64,000 nucleotides of DNA, taken from Rhizobium sp. R711 (GTDB lineage Bacteria > Pseudomonadota > Alphaproteobacteria > Rhizobiales > Rhizobiaceae). Positions 55,614-64,000 of the stretch are shown piece after piece. Under the pieces are notes generated by a model that ran no database searches, was not told where the DNA came from, and saw only the letters and a program-made list of their open reading frames with translations. How positions within the stretch are numbered: position 1 is the first letter of the stretch; each line of letters opens with the position of its first letter. The translations under genes and the position numbers were made by a program. The stretch is from positions 177,230-241,229 of the forward strand of contig NZ_LOKZ01000038.1 of the NCBI RefSeq assembly GCF_002211365.1, read 5' to 3'.

Positions 55614-57194
55614 TCACTCCGCGGCTGGAACGAGGGTTTCGGAGATCAGATCGGCTTCCGGCTCATTGTCCGGCTCCGGTCCCTTTTGGATTGCCCTGAT
55701 CATCAGCGTCATCTCGACGATAATCAGCGTGGTGTAGAGCGCGGCAAAGCCGCAGATTGTCAGCAGAACCGTGCTTGCCCCAAGGCTCGACACGGCCATC
55801 GCCGTCGGCAGCACACCTTCGATAACCCATGGCTGGCGGCCGATCTCGGCAACGATCCAGCCAGATTCGATGGCGATCCAGGGAAGCGGGATGGCGAAGA
55901 CGGCTATCTTCAGCAGGAGCGGGTACTTGTCCAAGTGGCGCCGCGCCGACAGCCAGAAGAAGGTGGCCGTCAGGACGATGAAGAACATGCCGAGCCCGAC
56001 CATGATGCGGAACGCCCAGAAGAGTGTCGGCACATGCGGGATGGTGTCGCGCGCGGCCTGGGTGATCTGTGCGTCGGTTGCCTGGCGTGGATCGTCGACA
56101 TAGCGCTTGAGAAGAAGGGCATAGCCGAGCTGGTGGCCGAGATCTTCGAAGGAAGCGCGGACCGCTGGTGCAACCCCATCAAGCGTTGGGGCGGCGCGGA
56201 TCTGCATCAACGCATCGTAGGCCTTTATGCCGTCACGGATGCGGGTTTCTGCCTGCTGCTCAAGCTTGTCTATGCCCGGAATTTCCGTTGTCAGCGAGCG
56301 CGTGCCGATCAGGCCCATAACCCATGGAATGTGGATGGCAAAATGTGTTTCGCGGGCCTGTTGATCAGGGAAGCCAAAGGCGGTGAAGGCAGCGGGTGCC
56401 GGTTCCGTCTTCCACATGGCCTCGATGGCCGCGAGCTTCATCTTCTGGTTTTCAGTGGTGAGGTAGCCACTCTCGTCACCGAGGACGACGACTGACAGGG
56501 CCGACGCCAGGCCGAAGGAAGCGGCCACCGTCATCGAGCGCTTGGCGATTTCAAGGTGACGGCCCTTCAGCATGTACCAGGCCGAAACGCCGAGCACGAA
56601 GATCGAGGCGCAGACGTAGCCCGCCGAGACGGTGTGGACGAACTTTGCCTGGGCGACGGGATTGAAGACCACGTCGAAGAAGCTGGTGATTTCCATGCGC
56701 ATGGTCTGCGGATTGAGCGCCGAACCGACCGGGTTCTGCATCCAGCCGTTGGCGACCAAGATCCAGAGCGCCGAGAAGTTGGAGCCAAGCGCCACACACC
56801 ATGTCGCCACCAGGTGACCGACTTTCGAAAGCTTGTCCCATCCGAAGAAGAACAGGCCGACAAAGGTTGCCTCGAGGAAAAAGGCCATCAGCCCTTCAAT
56901 TGCGAGCGGTGCGCCGAAGATATCGCCGACGTAGTAGCTGTAATAGCTCCAGTTCATGCCGAACTGGAATTCCATGACGATGCCGGTGGCAACACCGATC
57001 GCAAAGTTGATGCCGAAGAGTATGCCCCAGAACTTCGTCATCTGCCGCCAGATCTGGCGGCCCGTCATGACGTAGACGGTTTCCATGATGGCAAGCAGCA
57101 CTGAGAGCCCGAGCGTCAAAGGCACGAATAAAAAGTGGTAAAGCGCGGTAAGCGCAAATTGAAAGCGCGATAGCGCGACTATGTCCAGTTCCAT
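55614..57194 (-). CDS. cydA: Cytochrome bd ubiquinol oxidase subunit I
   Basis: A 526-residue CydA. The haem b595 ligand is His20 in the LSRFQFALTALYHF helix; the quinol-binding periplasmic Q-loop is long (KLEQQAETRIRDGIKAYDALMQIRAAP insertion), the E. coli bd-I type rather than the short-loop CIO. GDESGYLTTENQKMKLAAIEAMW marks the conserved Q-loop start. It oxidises ubiquinol and reduces oxygen at low tension. GGGAG seven bases before ATG 57194. It is downstream of cydC with a 76-bp gap. Confidence 0.97.
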   Translation of the reverse strand: MELDIVALSRFQFALTALYHFLFVPLTLGLSVLLAIMETVYVMTGRQIWRQMTKFWGILFGINFAIGVATGIVMEFQFGMNWSYYSYYVGDIFGAPLAIEGLMAFFLEATFVGLFFFGWDKLSKVGHLVATWCVALGSNFSALWILVANGWMQNPVGSALNPQTMRMEITSFFDVVFNPVAQAKFVHTVSAGYVCASIFVLGVSAWYMLKGRHLEIAKRSMTVAASFGLASALSVVVLGDESGYLTTENQKMKLAAIEAMWKTEPAPAAFTAFGFPDQQARETHFAIHIPWVMGLIGTRSLTTEIPGIDKLEQQAETRIRDGIKAYDALMQIRAAPTLDGVAPAVRASFEDLGHQLGYALLLKRYVDDPRQATDAQITQAARDTIPHVPTLFWAFRIMVGLGMFFIVLTATFFWLSARRHLDKYPLLLKIAVFAIPLPWIAIESGWIVAEIGRQPWVIEGVLPTAMAVSSLGASTVLLTICGFAALYTTLIIVEMTLMIRAIQKGPEPDNEPEADLISETLVPAAE

Positions 57195-57270
57195 TGTCTT
57201 TCTCCCACGACCCCACGGGGTATGAAGAGTTTCCGCCAAGCCGGATTGCCAGGCGGTCATGCAGTATGGC

Positions 57271-58959
57271 TCAGTCCGGTCTCAGCCGATTCAGAGCCTT
57301 TTCGAACGCCGCCTCTCCACGGCGTGAAACTTGTACGACGCGCCCATCCTCCATCACTGCGATGACATCCGCTATTGCGGCTTCGCGACGGATATGCGTG
57401 GCGATGACGAGCGAGCGTCCAAACGCTTTGTCCGACAGACGGTTCATGACGTCGCGCGCCGTTGCGCCATCGAGACCTTCCGTCGGCTCGTCCAGTAGCC
57501 AGAGCGGCGTGTCGCGGAGGAAGAGGCGAGCAAGAGAAAGCCGGCGTGATTGCCCGCCTGAGAGCCCCATGCCACCTTCGCCGAGAGGCGTGTCGAGGCC
57601 GCGCGGCAGGGCGGCGACATCCTGCAGGAGGCCAGCGGCGGCAAGTGCCTCGCGCAATGCCACATCCTTTGCGCCGGGGTTTGCGAGTTGGAGATTGCCG
57701 CGAAGGCTATCCCGAAAGAGCTGCGTGCGCTGGGTGAGCAGGGTGGCTTCGAGGCACTCGACACTTCCCTGGCGGGTGTGCATTTCGGCCGCAAGCAGCG
57801 AAAGGAGTGTCGATTTGCCTGCGCCGCTGGCGCCAACCAGCGCTAGTCTTGCGCCCGTTTTCAGGTTGAGGTCGACGTTGTGAAGCACGGGTGTCTCCGC
57901 GTCGTATCCGGCGGTAATTCCTTCCAACCGAAACGCAAATCCAGGATGGGGCGTCGTGTTGCTGCGTACCTCTTCATTTGCCGACAGGCGAGGCGCGATT
58001 CGGCGTGCGGAAAGAAGGGTGCGACCTAGCTCCATGGCGCCGCGGCGCAGCGCACCGAAGGGTTCGACTGCGGTGAATGTGATCAGGATACCCAGTGTCG
58101 CGACCGGCGGGCTGATTTCGCCCCCGCCGGCCAGCGCCGCAACTGCCAGCAGTGAACCCGCGAGCAAAGCGGTCGTTGTGAGGCCGAAACCGAATGCGAC
58201 GCCGGCTTCGATGCTGTTCAGGCGATGATCGGCACTTGCGGCGTAGCGGTCGGCATCGGCAATTGCCGCCCGCTGGGCATCGAGGCGTCCAGCCATCAGC
58301 AAGTCGGTCTGTCCCGCGACGAGGTCGATGGTGCGGGCGCGAATGGCTTCGATGCCATAGGTGCGTCGACGGGCGTGCTTAACTGCTCGACTTCCGGCGA
58401 ACAGGGGAATGCCGAGACCCGCGACAAGCAAGACGCCGCCGACAGCCAGTCCGAAATATGGGTTCATGAGGCCGAGAGCGACGCTCGCGGCAAGTGCTGC
58501 GACGATCGCAACCGCCGCCGGAACCAGCACCCGCAGATAAAGAGAATCGAGCGCGTCGATGTCGCCTGTCAGGCGAAAGAGGAGGCCGGCCGGCCGGCGT
58601 ATAAGCTCGCGCGCGGCGCCGGGTGCCGCCCATCCACGGAACAGGGCCTCGCGGAGAGCGGCGAGTACGCTCAGCGTCGCGTCATGGGTGGTTAGTCGCT
58701 CGCCGTAGCGCGAAGCGGTGCGGCCGAGCGCAAGCAGGCGAATGCCGGCCGACGGCATGAAGACGTCGAAGGTCGCAATCGTTGCCGCGGAAAGTCCAGC
58801 GATACCGGCTGCAGTGATGAACCAGCCGGAGAGGCCGAGCAGGGCAATCCCGGCCGATACCGTGGTCGCCGAAAGCGTGGCCCCGAGCAGCAGGCCACGG
58901 CGGCGTTCGGAAAGGAAAAGCCTGACGATTGGCTTGAGGTTGGAGAGCGATGCACTCAT
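57271..58959 (-). CDS. cydC: ABC-type heterodimeric exporter CydC
   Basis: A 562-residue half-ABC exporter: six-span membrane domain then an ATPase with Walker A GASGAGKST, signature LSGGQSRRLSLARLF and Walker B WLLDEPTEGLD. With CydD it exports glutathione or cysteine to the periplasm, or haem, needed for assembly of cytochrome bd. Its ATG overlaps the cydD stop by four bases (ATGA, 58956-58959). Order cydD-cydC-cydA-cydB-cydX is conserved in rhizobia. Confidence 0.93.
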   Translation of the reverse strand: MSASLSNLKPIVRLFLSERRRGLLLGATLSATTVSAGIALLGLSGWFITAAGIAGLSAATIATFDVFMPSAGIRLLALGRTASRYGERLTTHDATLSVLAALREALFRGWAAPGAARELIRRPAGLLFRLTGDIDALDSLYLRVLVPAAVAIVAALAASVALGLMNPYFGLAVGGVLLVAGLGIPLFAGSRAVKHARRRTYGIEAIRARTIDLVAGQTDLLMAGRLDAQRAAIADADRYAASADHRLNSIEAGVAFGFGLTTTALLAGSLLAVAALAGGGEISPPVATLGILITFTAVEPFGALRRGAMELGRTLLSARRIAPRLSANEEVRSNTTPHPGFAFRLEGITAGYDAETPVLHNVDLNLKTGARLALVGASGAGKSTLLSLLAAEMHTRQGSVECLEATLLTQRTQLFRDSLRGNLQLANPGAKDVALREALAAAGLLQDVAALPRGLDTPLGEGGMGLSGGQSRRLSLARLFLRDTPLWLLDEPTEGLDGATARDVMNRLSDKAFGRSLVIATHIRREAAIADVIAVMEDGRVVQVSRRGEAAFEKALNRLRPD

Positions 58960-60650
58960 TCCGCGGCCCCCCGTGCAATCTCGGGATCGAGGACGACAGT
59001 CCGGTCCATGCGGGCAGCAAGCCGCGGATCATGGGTTGCGACGATCAGCGTCCGACCCTTGGCAAGAGCAAGCAGGCTCTCGGTGATCTCGTTTGCGGTT
59101 TCGGCGTCGAGGTGTGCGGTCGGTTCGTCGCCAAGCACGATACAGGCTTCTGGATTGCAGGCGGCGCGGGCGATGGCGAGGCGTAGCGCTTCGCCGCCGG
59201 ATATTCCCGCACCACCATCGCCCAGCGGACGGCGAGCGTGAAGGCGGGCGAAGCGGCCGAGCTTTGCGAGATTGAGCGCTTCTGCGACGGACTGCGTGGA
59301 AACGTTCCGCCGGCCAAGCGAAATGTTGCCTGCGATGGTGCCGGCAAATATGTGCGGCTTCTGGCCGACCCAGGCGATTTTGGCTTGGAGGGCGGGATTG
59401 GCGGGCTGTCCGTCGATCGTGACGCTGCCCGTCTCGCAGTCTGCATGGCCGGCGATCAATGCGAGCAGGGTCGACTTGCCCGAACCGCTGGCGCCGAGCA
59501 GCGCAACGTGCTCGCCCGGACGAATGCTGAGATTGAACGCCTCGATCGCGGGGTTGCTGTCCTTGTCATAGCGGAAGCCGACATTATCCAATCGGATCGC
59601 ACCGCCCGCGCTTTCGCTTGCGGCGGCATCGGCCTCGATGGGCAGTTGAAGGCCCTCCGCATTTAACGCATCGATCGCCTTTATTGCAGCTTCGCCGGCG
59701 GCGCGATCATGCCAGACGGCGGAGAGTTCGCGCAGCGGCTCGAAGAAGGCGGGGGCAAGCAGCAGCACGAAGAGGCCGCTGGTCAAGTCCAGACCGCTGG
59801 CCCAGGCGCCAAAACGGATCTCGCCGAGAAGGGAGAATCCGATGTAGACGGCGACCAGTGCGACGCCGAGCGCGGCGAAGAGCTCCAGAATAGCCGACGA
59901 CAGGAAGGCGATCTTCAGGACAGCCATGGTGCGAGTCTTCAGCGAAGAGGCGTCGGCCCTCAACCTCGTCGCGGTCGCATCGACGGCACCGAGTGAACGG
60001 ATCGTGGCCATGCCACGCAGGCGATCGAGCAAGAAGCCGTTGAGGCCACCGGTCGCGGCAAGCTGCTTCTCGCTGGCTGCCTGTGCACGCCAGCCGATCA
60101 ATGCCATGAAGACCGGAATGAGCGGCATGGCGACGAGGAGAACGAGGGCGGCAATCCACGAAATCGGGAAAACACAGGCCAGGATGGCGAGTGGCACGGC
60201 ACTCGCCTTGAAGCGCGCCTGCTGAAAGCGCGAAAGATATGGAATGATCATCTCGGCCTGCTCACCGATGATGCTTGCGGCTTCGCCGGAGCTGGGTCTC
60301 GTGCTGTCGAGCGGCGAGCGCCTGGCGAGGGCTGCCGTGGCAAGTTCGCGCCGCGCTGTCAGTTCGGCGCGTGCTGCACGAAATGCCATACGGCCGCCAG
60401 CCGCCTCGAGACAGCTTTTCGCGATCCCAAGCAGGGCGATATAGACGGCGAGCCACAAGACGTCGTTGAAGCCGCCACCGCTCGCGATGCGGCCGACTGC
60501 AGTGGCAAGAATTGCCGCCTGCGGGATCCAGAGGAGCGATGCCAGCGTCTGGAAGGCAGCTGCCTTTCGCAACCTGCCGTGCCTGGGCACAGGTTTTGCC
60601 GGCTTGCCGAAAGCCTGCTTTCCATTTGCGTCTAAGTAAGCACTCCCCAT
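58956..60650 (-). CDS. cydD: ABC-type heterodimeric exporter CydD
   Basis: A 564-residue half-ABC exporter. Walker A GASGSGKST, signature ISGGEALRLAIARAACN, Walker B IVLGDEPTAHLD. Membrane domain begins after about 30 polar residues. CydD is the partner of CydC. The ATG is four bases after the gbsR TAG, so translation is probably coupled to the regulator gene. Confidence 0.93.
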   Translation of the reverse strand: MGSAYLDANGKQAFGKPAKPVPRHGRLRKAAAFQTLASLLWIPQAAILATAVGRIASGGGFNDVLWLAVYIALLGIAKSCLEAAGGRMAFRAARAELTARRELATAALARRSPLDSTRPSSGEAASIIGEQAEMIIPYLSRFQQARFKASAVPLAILACVFPISWIAALVLLVAMPLIPVFMALIGWRAQAASEKQLAATGGLNGFLLDRLRGMATIRSLGAVDATATRLRADASSLKTRTMAVLKIAFLSSAILELFAALGVALVAVYIGFSLLGEIRFGAWASGLDLTSGLFVLLLAPAFFEPLRELSAVWHDRAAGEAAIKAIDALNAEGLQLPIEADAAASESAGGAIRLDNVGFRYDKDSNPAIEAFNLSIRPGEHVALLGASGSGKSTLLALIAGHADCETGSVTIDGQPANPALQAKIAWVGQKPHIFAGTIAGNISLGRRNVSTQSVAEALNLAKLGRFARLHARRPLGDGGAGISGGEALRLAIARAACNPEACIVLGDEPTAHLDAETANEITESLLALAKGRTLIVATHDPRLAARMDRTVVLDPEIARGAAE

Positions 60651-60654
60651 AGCG

Positions 60655-61233
60655 CTAACTCTTGTTCGCAGGATTGGGCCGGCGGCCGCGTCCGAGCGAA
60701 ACGACCCGGTCCTTGGCCTCCAGCAGCTTTGTCACTTTCGCACCTAAAGAGAGTAGCGTTGCAAGCCGCTCGGTTTCAAGTTGTTTTACGTCTTCATACC
60801 AATGCGTTAGCTGTTCGATCAGTGCGTGCATCTCGCTCATGCGTTCCTGAGCATGGCGTTCGGCTTCGCTAGCGGGCCGCTGCATCAGGATTTCGCGAAG
60901 GACCGATAGTGTCGGGTCGACCTCGCGCTTCTTGCGCTCTTCCGCCAATGTCCGCAGGATCTGCCAGACGTCGTCGGGTGTAGTGAAGAAGTCGCGCCGG
61001 TCATCCGGTTTGTGCTTCAGCAGGACAAGGTTCCAGGTCTGCAGTTCCCGCAGGCTCATCGAGACATTCGAGCGCGAGATGCTGAGGGAATCGGCGATTT
61101 CCTCGGCGCAGAGCGGCGAAGGGGATACGTAAAGCAGCGCATAGATCTGGCCGACCGTGCGATTGATGCCCCAGCGCGAGCCCATCTCGCCGAAGTGCAA
61201 AACGAAGGATTGAACAAGCGGCGGAAGGTTCAT
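60655..61233 (-). CDS. GbsR/MarR-type regulator of the cyd operon
   Basis: About 192 residues (200 if translation starts at ATG 61257). N-terminal winged helix NLPPLVQSFVLHFGEMGSRWGINRTVGQIYALLYVSPSPLCAEEIADSLSISRSNVSMSLRELQTWNLVLLKHKPDDRRDFF, characteristic of GbsR-type proteins, followed by a coiled-coil-like C-terminal region (RHAQERMSEMHALIEQLTHWYEDVKQLETERLATLL). It heads the cyd operon and is followed four bases later by cydD, so it most likely autoregulates the operon. An 18-bp palindrome lies at its start (61257-61274). The inducing signal is unknown. Confidence 0.88.
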   Translation of the reverse strand: MNLPPLVQSFVLHFGEMGSRWGINRTVGQIYALLYVSPSPLCAEEIADSLSISRSNVSMSLRELQTWNLVLLKHKPDDRRDFFTTPDDVWQILRTLAEERKKREVDPTLSVLREILMQRPASEAERHAQERMSEMHALIEQLTHWYEDVKQLETERLATLLSLGAKVTKLLEAKDRVVSLGRGRRPNPANKS

Positions 61234-61256
61234 TTCGGTTTCCGTTATGTCTGTCA

Positions 61257-61274
61257 TTTCAGAAATGTCTGAAA
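61257..61274. promoter_or_regulatory. 18-bp dyad, candidate operator of the cyd operon
   Basis: TTTCAGA-AATG-TCTGAAA: seven-base perfect arms separated by four bases. It overlaps one possible start codon of gbsR and lies 23 bp before the other. Position and symmetry fit a MarR/GbsR autorepressor site. Confidence 0.6.
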
Positions 61275-61389
61275 TCACTATAGCTGGACCGGCTCTATGG
61301 GCAATTGGCAAGTCGGGGCTGCGGCAATTTGGTGCCGCGGTCAGCCGCGAAAAGATCCGCCGGCGCGGCCGGCGTCGAATGCCGACACT

Positions 61390-61403
61390 TTGATAGCGAT
61401 CAA
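61390..61403. promoter_or_regulatory. Perfect anaerobox (FNR/FixK site) upstream of fnrN
   Basis: TTGATAGCGATCAA, exactly the FNR/FixK consensus TTGAT-N4-ATCAA. It is 57 bp upstream of the fnrN start codon, so FnrN probably controls its own gene; autoregulation through an anaerobox is known in Rhizobium fnrN. Confidence 0.9.
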
Positions 61404-61460
61404 GAAAACGCTGTTCTCTCGCTGCGGCTGTAGTCTATGTTTTTGCGTGGAGCTGATTTG

Positions 61461-62177
61461 ATGCGCAAAGACATACATAATTCAAACATACCAGTGCGTT
61501 GCATAAGCTGTGAGGTCCGCCACAAGGGCATGTGCGGTGCACTCAGCGCCGACGAGCTGCTGGCGCTATCCGCGCATACGCGCCTGGTCAATCATGCATC
61601 CGGCGATGAGTTGGCGGGCGAGAAGATGCCGGTCGAATCCTATGCCACCGTGATCCGCGGGGTCGTGAAACTCACGAAGACGCTGGAGGACGGACGCCAG
61701 CAGATCGTCGGCCTGCAGTTTGCACCCGATCTTCTCGGCAGGCTGAATGCGGATGAGAATGACGTGTCGGTGGAGGCGGCTTCCGACGTCAACCTCTGTC
61801 GCATTCCAAAGGCTGTCTTGGAGCGCATGGTCAAAAACAATCCTACGCTTGCCGGGCGCCTGATGGAACAGACGCTGCGCGAGCTGGATGAGGCGCGGGA
61901 CTGGATGGTGACGCTCGGGCGCAAGACGGCGGCGGAGAAGGTCGCAAGCTTCCTGTTTCTAATCGCGACCCATCTCGATCCCGAGGCTGTCGGCGAAAAG
62001 CGCCAATTCGACCTGCCGCTGTCGCGGGCCGACATTGCCGATTTCCTGGGGCTGACGATCGAGACAGTGTCCCGCCAGATGTCGAAGCTGAAAACCGACG
62101 GTGTGATCTCCATCGTTGCCAACAGACATATCAAGGTGCCGAAGCTGTCGAAGCTCAAGGCCTGCTGCGGTTCCTGA
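61461..62177 (+). CDS. fnrN: Oxygen-sensing Crp/Fnr regulator, FnrN type
   Basis: A 238-residue Fnr-like regulator. The [4Fe-4S] ligands are C14, C17 and C25 (CISCEVRHKGMC) and a further C113 (VNLCRIP), so it should sense oxygen directly like FNR, unlike FixK. The HTH recognition helix has IETVSRQMS (E-x-x-S-R, recognising TTGAT). GGAG eight bases before ATG 61461 selects the start over ATG 61437. FnrN activates microaerobic genes such as fixNOQP and hemN. It is divergent from the cyd operon (gbsR), but the anaerobox is nearer fnrN. Confidence 0.95.
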   Translation: MRKDIHNSNIPVRCISCEVRHKGMCGALSADELLALSAHTRLVNHASGDELAGEKMPVESYATVIRGVVKLTKTLEDGRQQIVGLQFAPDLLGRLNADENDVSVEAASDVNLCRIPKAVLERMVKNNPTLAGRLMEQTLRELDEARDWMVTLGRKTAAEKVASFLFLIATHLDPEAVGEKRQFDLPLSRADIADFLGLTIETVSRQMSKLKTDGVISIVANRHIKVPKLSKLKACCGS

Positions 62178-62267
62178 CGATCCTGGGTAGCATTTTTGAA
62201 TGCCTGTTGCCGAGTGGGCCCATTCCGTGCAGGAGTGATGGTTCACCTCGTTCAATAAGAGATCTGC

Positions 62268-63428
62268 ATGTCTGCCCTTGCCAATCCGCTCGTTTCTCGC
62301 CTGTCTCCGCCGCCCATTCCCTCGGTGCTCGCCTGGGCTCGCGAATACAAGGGCGGCAAGGGGCCGTTGGTCGATCTTTCGCAGGCGGTGCCAGGCTATC
62401 CAGCCCATCCCGAAATGTTGCGGTTGCTTGGCGAAGCGGCATCTTCGCCAAGGACGACGGGCTATGGTCCGATCGAGGGCGAGGGCGTGCTGCGAAATGT
62501 CTACGCCCAGCATATGTCTGATGTCTATGGTGCGTCGGTTTCCGCTGCCAACATTCATATCACCGCGGGCTGCAATCAGGCCTTCATGTCAGCGGCAATC
62601 GCACTCGCCGGCTCCGGCGATACCGTGGCACTGACCAATCCGTTCTACTTCAATCAGGAGACGACGCTGTCGATGCTCGGCATCAAGCGTGTTCTGGTCG
62701 AGTGCGATGCTGAGAATGGCTTCTTGCCGGAGGTTCAGTCGGCGGAAAGGGCTCTGGCTGGCGGCGCCAAGGCGCTGGCGGTCGTCACGCCGAACAATCC
62801 GACGGGCGCCGTCTATCCACCTGAGTTGCTGCTTCAGCTGTTTACGCTCTGCCGCAAACACGGAGCATGGCTGGTCGTCGACGAGACCTATCGCGACTTC
62901 CTTCCCGAAGGCTACGGCGCTCCGCATCCGCTGCTTGGCATCCCGGGCTGGGAAGATACGCTGATCCTGCTCTACAGCTTCTCGAAGTCCTTCTGCATTC
63001 CCGGCCATCGTCTTGGAGCGATTACGGCCGGCGTCAACGTCGTTGCCGAGATCACCAAGGTCATGGACAACATGCAGATCTGCGCACCGCGCGCAGCACA
63101 GGTTGCCGTTGCCGCGGCGATGCCGATCCTTGCGGATTGGCGGGCGCAAAACCGCCTGGAGATCGCGCGCCGCGCCGACGCACTGAGGACGGTGATGTCG
63201 AAACTACCGGGCTGGGATATCGGTGCCGTCGGCGCCTATTTCGCTTTCATCCGCCATCCTTTCGAGGAACTCAGCTCGGCCGCAGTTGCAGAGCGTCTGG
63301 CGAAGGAAGCCGGCGTAGTCTGCCTGCCAGGGAGTTATTTCGGGGAAGGGCAGGAGCATTATCTCAGGCTCGCCTTTGCCAACGCCGACGCGGCCTCGAT
63401 CGGCCTGCTGGCGGATCGTCTTCGGTAG
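62268..63428 (+). CDS. Class I/II PLP-dependent aminotransferase
   Basis: A 386-residue fold-type I aminotransferase. Motifs: GCNQAFMSAAIALAGSGDTV, TPNNPTGAVYPPELL, VDETYRDF, the PLP lysine in YSFSKSFCIPGHRLGAI, and the substrate-carboxylate arginine near the C-terminus (HYLRLAFAN). Family members transaminate aspartate, aromatic or branched amino acids. The role is not specified by context. Ninety base pairs separate it from fnrN on the same strand, so co-transcription is possible. Confidence 0.88.
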   Translation: MSALANPLVSRLSPPPIPSVLAWAREYKGGKGPLVDLSQAVPGYPAHPEMLRLLGEAASSPRTTGYGPIEGEGVLRNVYAQHMSDVYGASVSAANIHITAGCNQAFMSAAIALAGSGDTVALTNPFYFNQETTLSMLGIKRVLVECDAENGFLPEVQSAERALAGGAKALAVVTPNNPTGAVYPPELLLQLFTLCRKHGAWLVVDETYRDFLPEGYGAPHPLLGIPGWEDTLILLYSFSKSFCIPGHRLGAITAGVNVVAEITKVMDNMQICAPRAAQVAVAAAMPILADWRAQNRLEIARRADALRTVMSKLPGWDIGAVGAYFAFIRHPFEELSSAAVAERLAKEAGVVCLPGSYFGEGQEHYLRLAFANADAASIGLLADRLR

Positions 63429-63440
63429 TTTGAAATGATA

Positions 63441-63515
63441 AAGGCCGGTTGCCCGGCCTTCAGACCGCTGACAAACCCGTCGATATTTTCGGCGGGTTTT
63501 GCTTTTGGGATCGCC
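63441..63515. terminator. Two hairpins after the aminotransferase
   Basis: AAGGCCGG-ttgc-CCGGCCTT at 63441-63460, then AACCCG...CGGGTT around 63475-63500 followed by TTGCTTTTG on the plus strand. The second is the better terminator for the aminotransferase. Confidence 0.65.
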
Positions 63516-63563
63516 GGTTTTGTTCAGACTTGTTTTGTCGGAGATGAAGAAGGGTGCCTTGGC

Positions 63564-64000
63564 TTACGCCATGCTTGGTTTTTGTGCTTTGGTCAGCGCC
63601 ATTGCGATCTTCTTGATGTTCTGGGCTGCGGCGGCCAGCAGGCACTGGCATGCGACGCGGATTTGACTTCGGAAGCGGGCATAGCGGTGGCCGTGCAACT
63701 ACTTGGCGTCGGCAAAGGAGCGTTCGACCGTCTCCTTTCGGCGTTTGTAGATCGCCTTGCCCCAGGGGGTCAGACGATGGGCATCGGTGCGCTGGCGGGC
63801 GTCGGCCCAGACATGGCGGGTGATGGTGCGAATCGCCTTGGTGTTGGTGGTGCAGGAGGCCAAGAGCGGGCAATCTTCTTCCTTCAACGGCTTCTGACCA
63901 TGCAGCGTCCGCTCGGTCTCGATCGCCCGGTCGAGATCGGCCCAGTAGTCGGAGCGTGACTTCGCGATCATCGCAAGATCGTATTTGCCCTTGTTGGCAT
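63564..64000 (-). pseudogene. IS1182-like transposase, C-terminal part with a premature stop (runs off the window)
   Basis: In one minus-strand frame from 64000 to 63566 the translation gives ANKGKYDLAMIAKSRSD, CPLLASCTTNTKAIRTITRH, WGKAIYKRRKETVERSFADAK, then TAG at 63699-63701, then LHGHRYARFRSQIRVACQCL and NIKKIAMAL to TAA 63564. The whole matches IS1182-type transposase C-termini (YKRRKETVERSFADAK-LHGHRYARFR). Family members have Gln where TAG stands, so CAG to TAG (one C to T change) is the simplest explanation. The N-terminus is outside the window. I could not identify the terminal inverted repeat. Confidence 0.85.

Noticed and set aside
59707..60159. Minus-strand and plus-strand long frames inside cydD and cydC
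   Set aside because: All are shadows within ATPase genes whose sense frame carries Walker A, signature and Walker B motifs.
60651..61256. Anaerobox directly upstream of the cyd operon
   Set aside because: No TTGAT-N4-ATCAA was found on the cyd side; the only perfect box is at 61390, nearer fnrN.

Overview
This window looks like chromosomal DNA from a rhizobial alphaproteobacterium, most likely a Sinorhizobium/Ensifer relative. That assignment is inference from gene content and order: the lps core glycosyltransferase cluster beside lrp and greA, an LsrB-like LysR gene after trxB, a tandem pair of AbcR-type small RNAs between an arsR gene and that LysR gene, an FnrN-type regulator with an upstream anaerobox, and long AT-poor coding regions with few gaps. 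No marker gene allows a species call.

Layout. 1-6.7 kb: the tail of a diguanylate cyclase, a ChaA-type cation/proton antiporter, a small DUF2188-like protein, a divergent LysR/NAD(P)-epimerase pair, a frameshifted aminoglycoside-kinase relic, and an arsR-nemA unit. 6.7-7.1 kb: two tandem sRNA genes, both leftward. 7.1-14.3 kb: trxB-lsrB, lrp, the LPS core genes lpsC-lpsD-lpsE with convergent lpsB, and greA. 14.7-31 kb: carB, and about 10 kb further on carA; between them are a hydrolase, a zinc alcohol dehydrogenase, a PAP2-type protein, a zinc metallopeptidase, a divergent aldo-keto reductase/LysR pair, MFS and MATE exporters, and a small monooxygenase gene with a near-perfect SoxR promoter. 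31-42.2 kb: the macromolecular synthesis core: yqeY-like gene, an unknown gene, a candidate structured RNA, dnaG-recQ, kbl-tdh-gfa and rpoD. 42.3-54.2 kb: mostly small accessory genes (GYD, DUF930, AraC plus exporter, DUF427, porin, LysR, DUF1428, YjbQ, two related tiny secreted proteins, EamA exporter, NUDIX, fRMsr). 54.3-61.3 kb: a complete leftward cytochrome bd operon, gbsR-cydD-cydC-cydA-cydB-cydX. 61.4-64 kb: fnrN, an aminotransferase, and the 3' end of a broken IS1182-like transposase running off the window.

Functional themes. Oxygen and redox control recur: FnrN with a perfect TTGAT-N4-ATCAA site, the cytochrome bd operon with its own GbsR/MarR-type regulator, TrxB with an LsrB-like regulator, NemA under an ArsR repressor, a free methionine sulfoxide reductase, and a SoxR-type promoter with 19-bp spacing. 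Envelope functions (LPS core, porin, DUF930 protein, small secreted proteins) and drug export (MFS, MATE, two EamA proteins) form the rest of the accessory content.

Most notable: the SoxR promoter at 28260-28290, the tandem AbcR-like sRNAs at 6736-7066, an unassigned leftward structured RNA candidate at 32540-32700, and small genes that are easily overlooked (cydX, 36 aa; an acidic 53-aa gene at 44113). Nothing here looks like a wholly new multi-gene system; the RNA candidate is the best lead for something undescribed.
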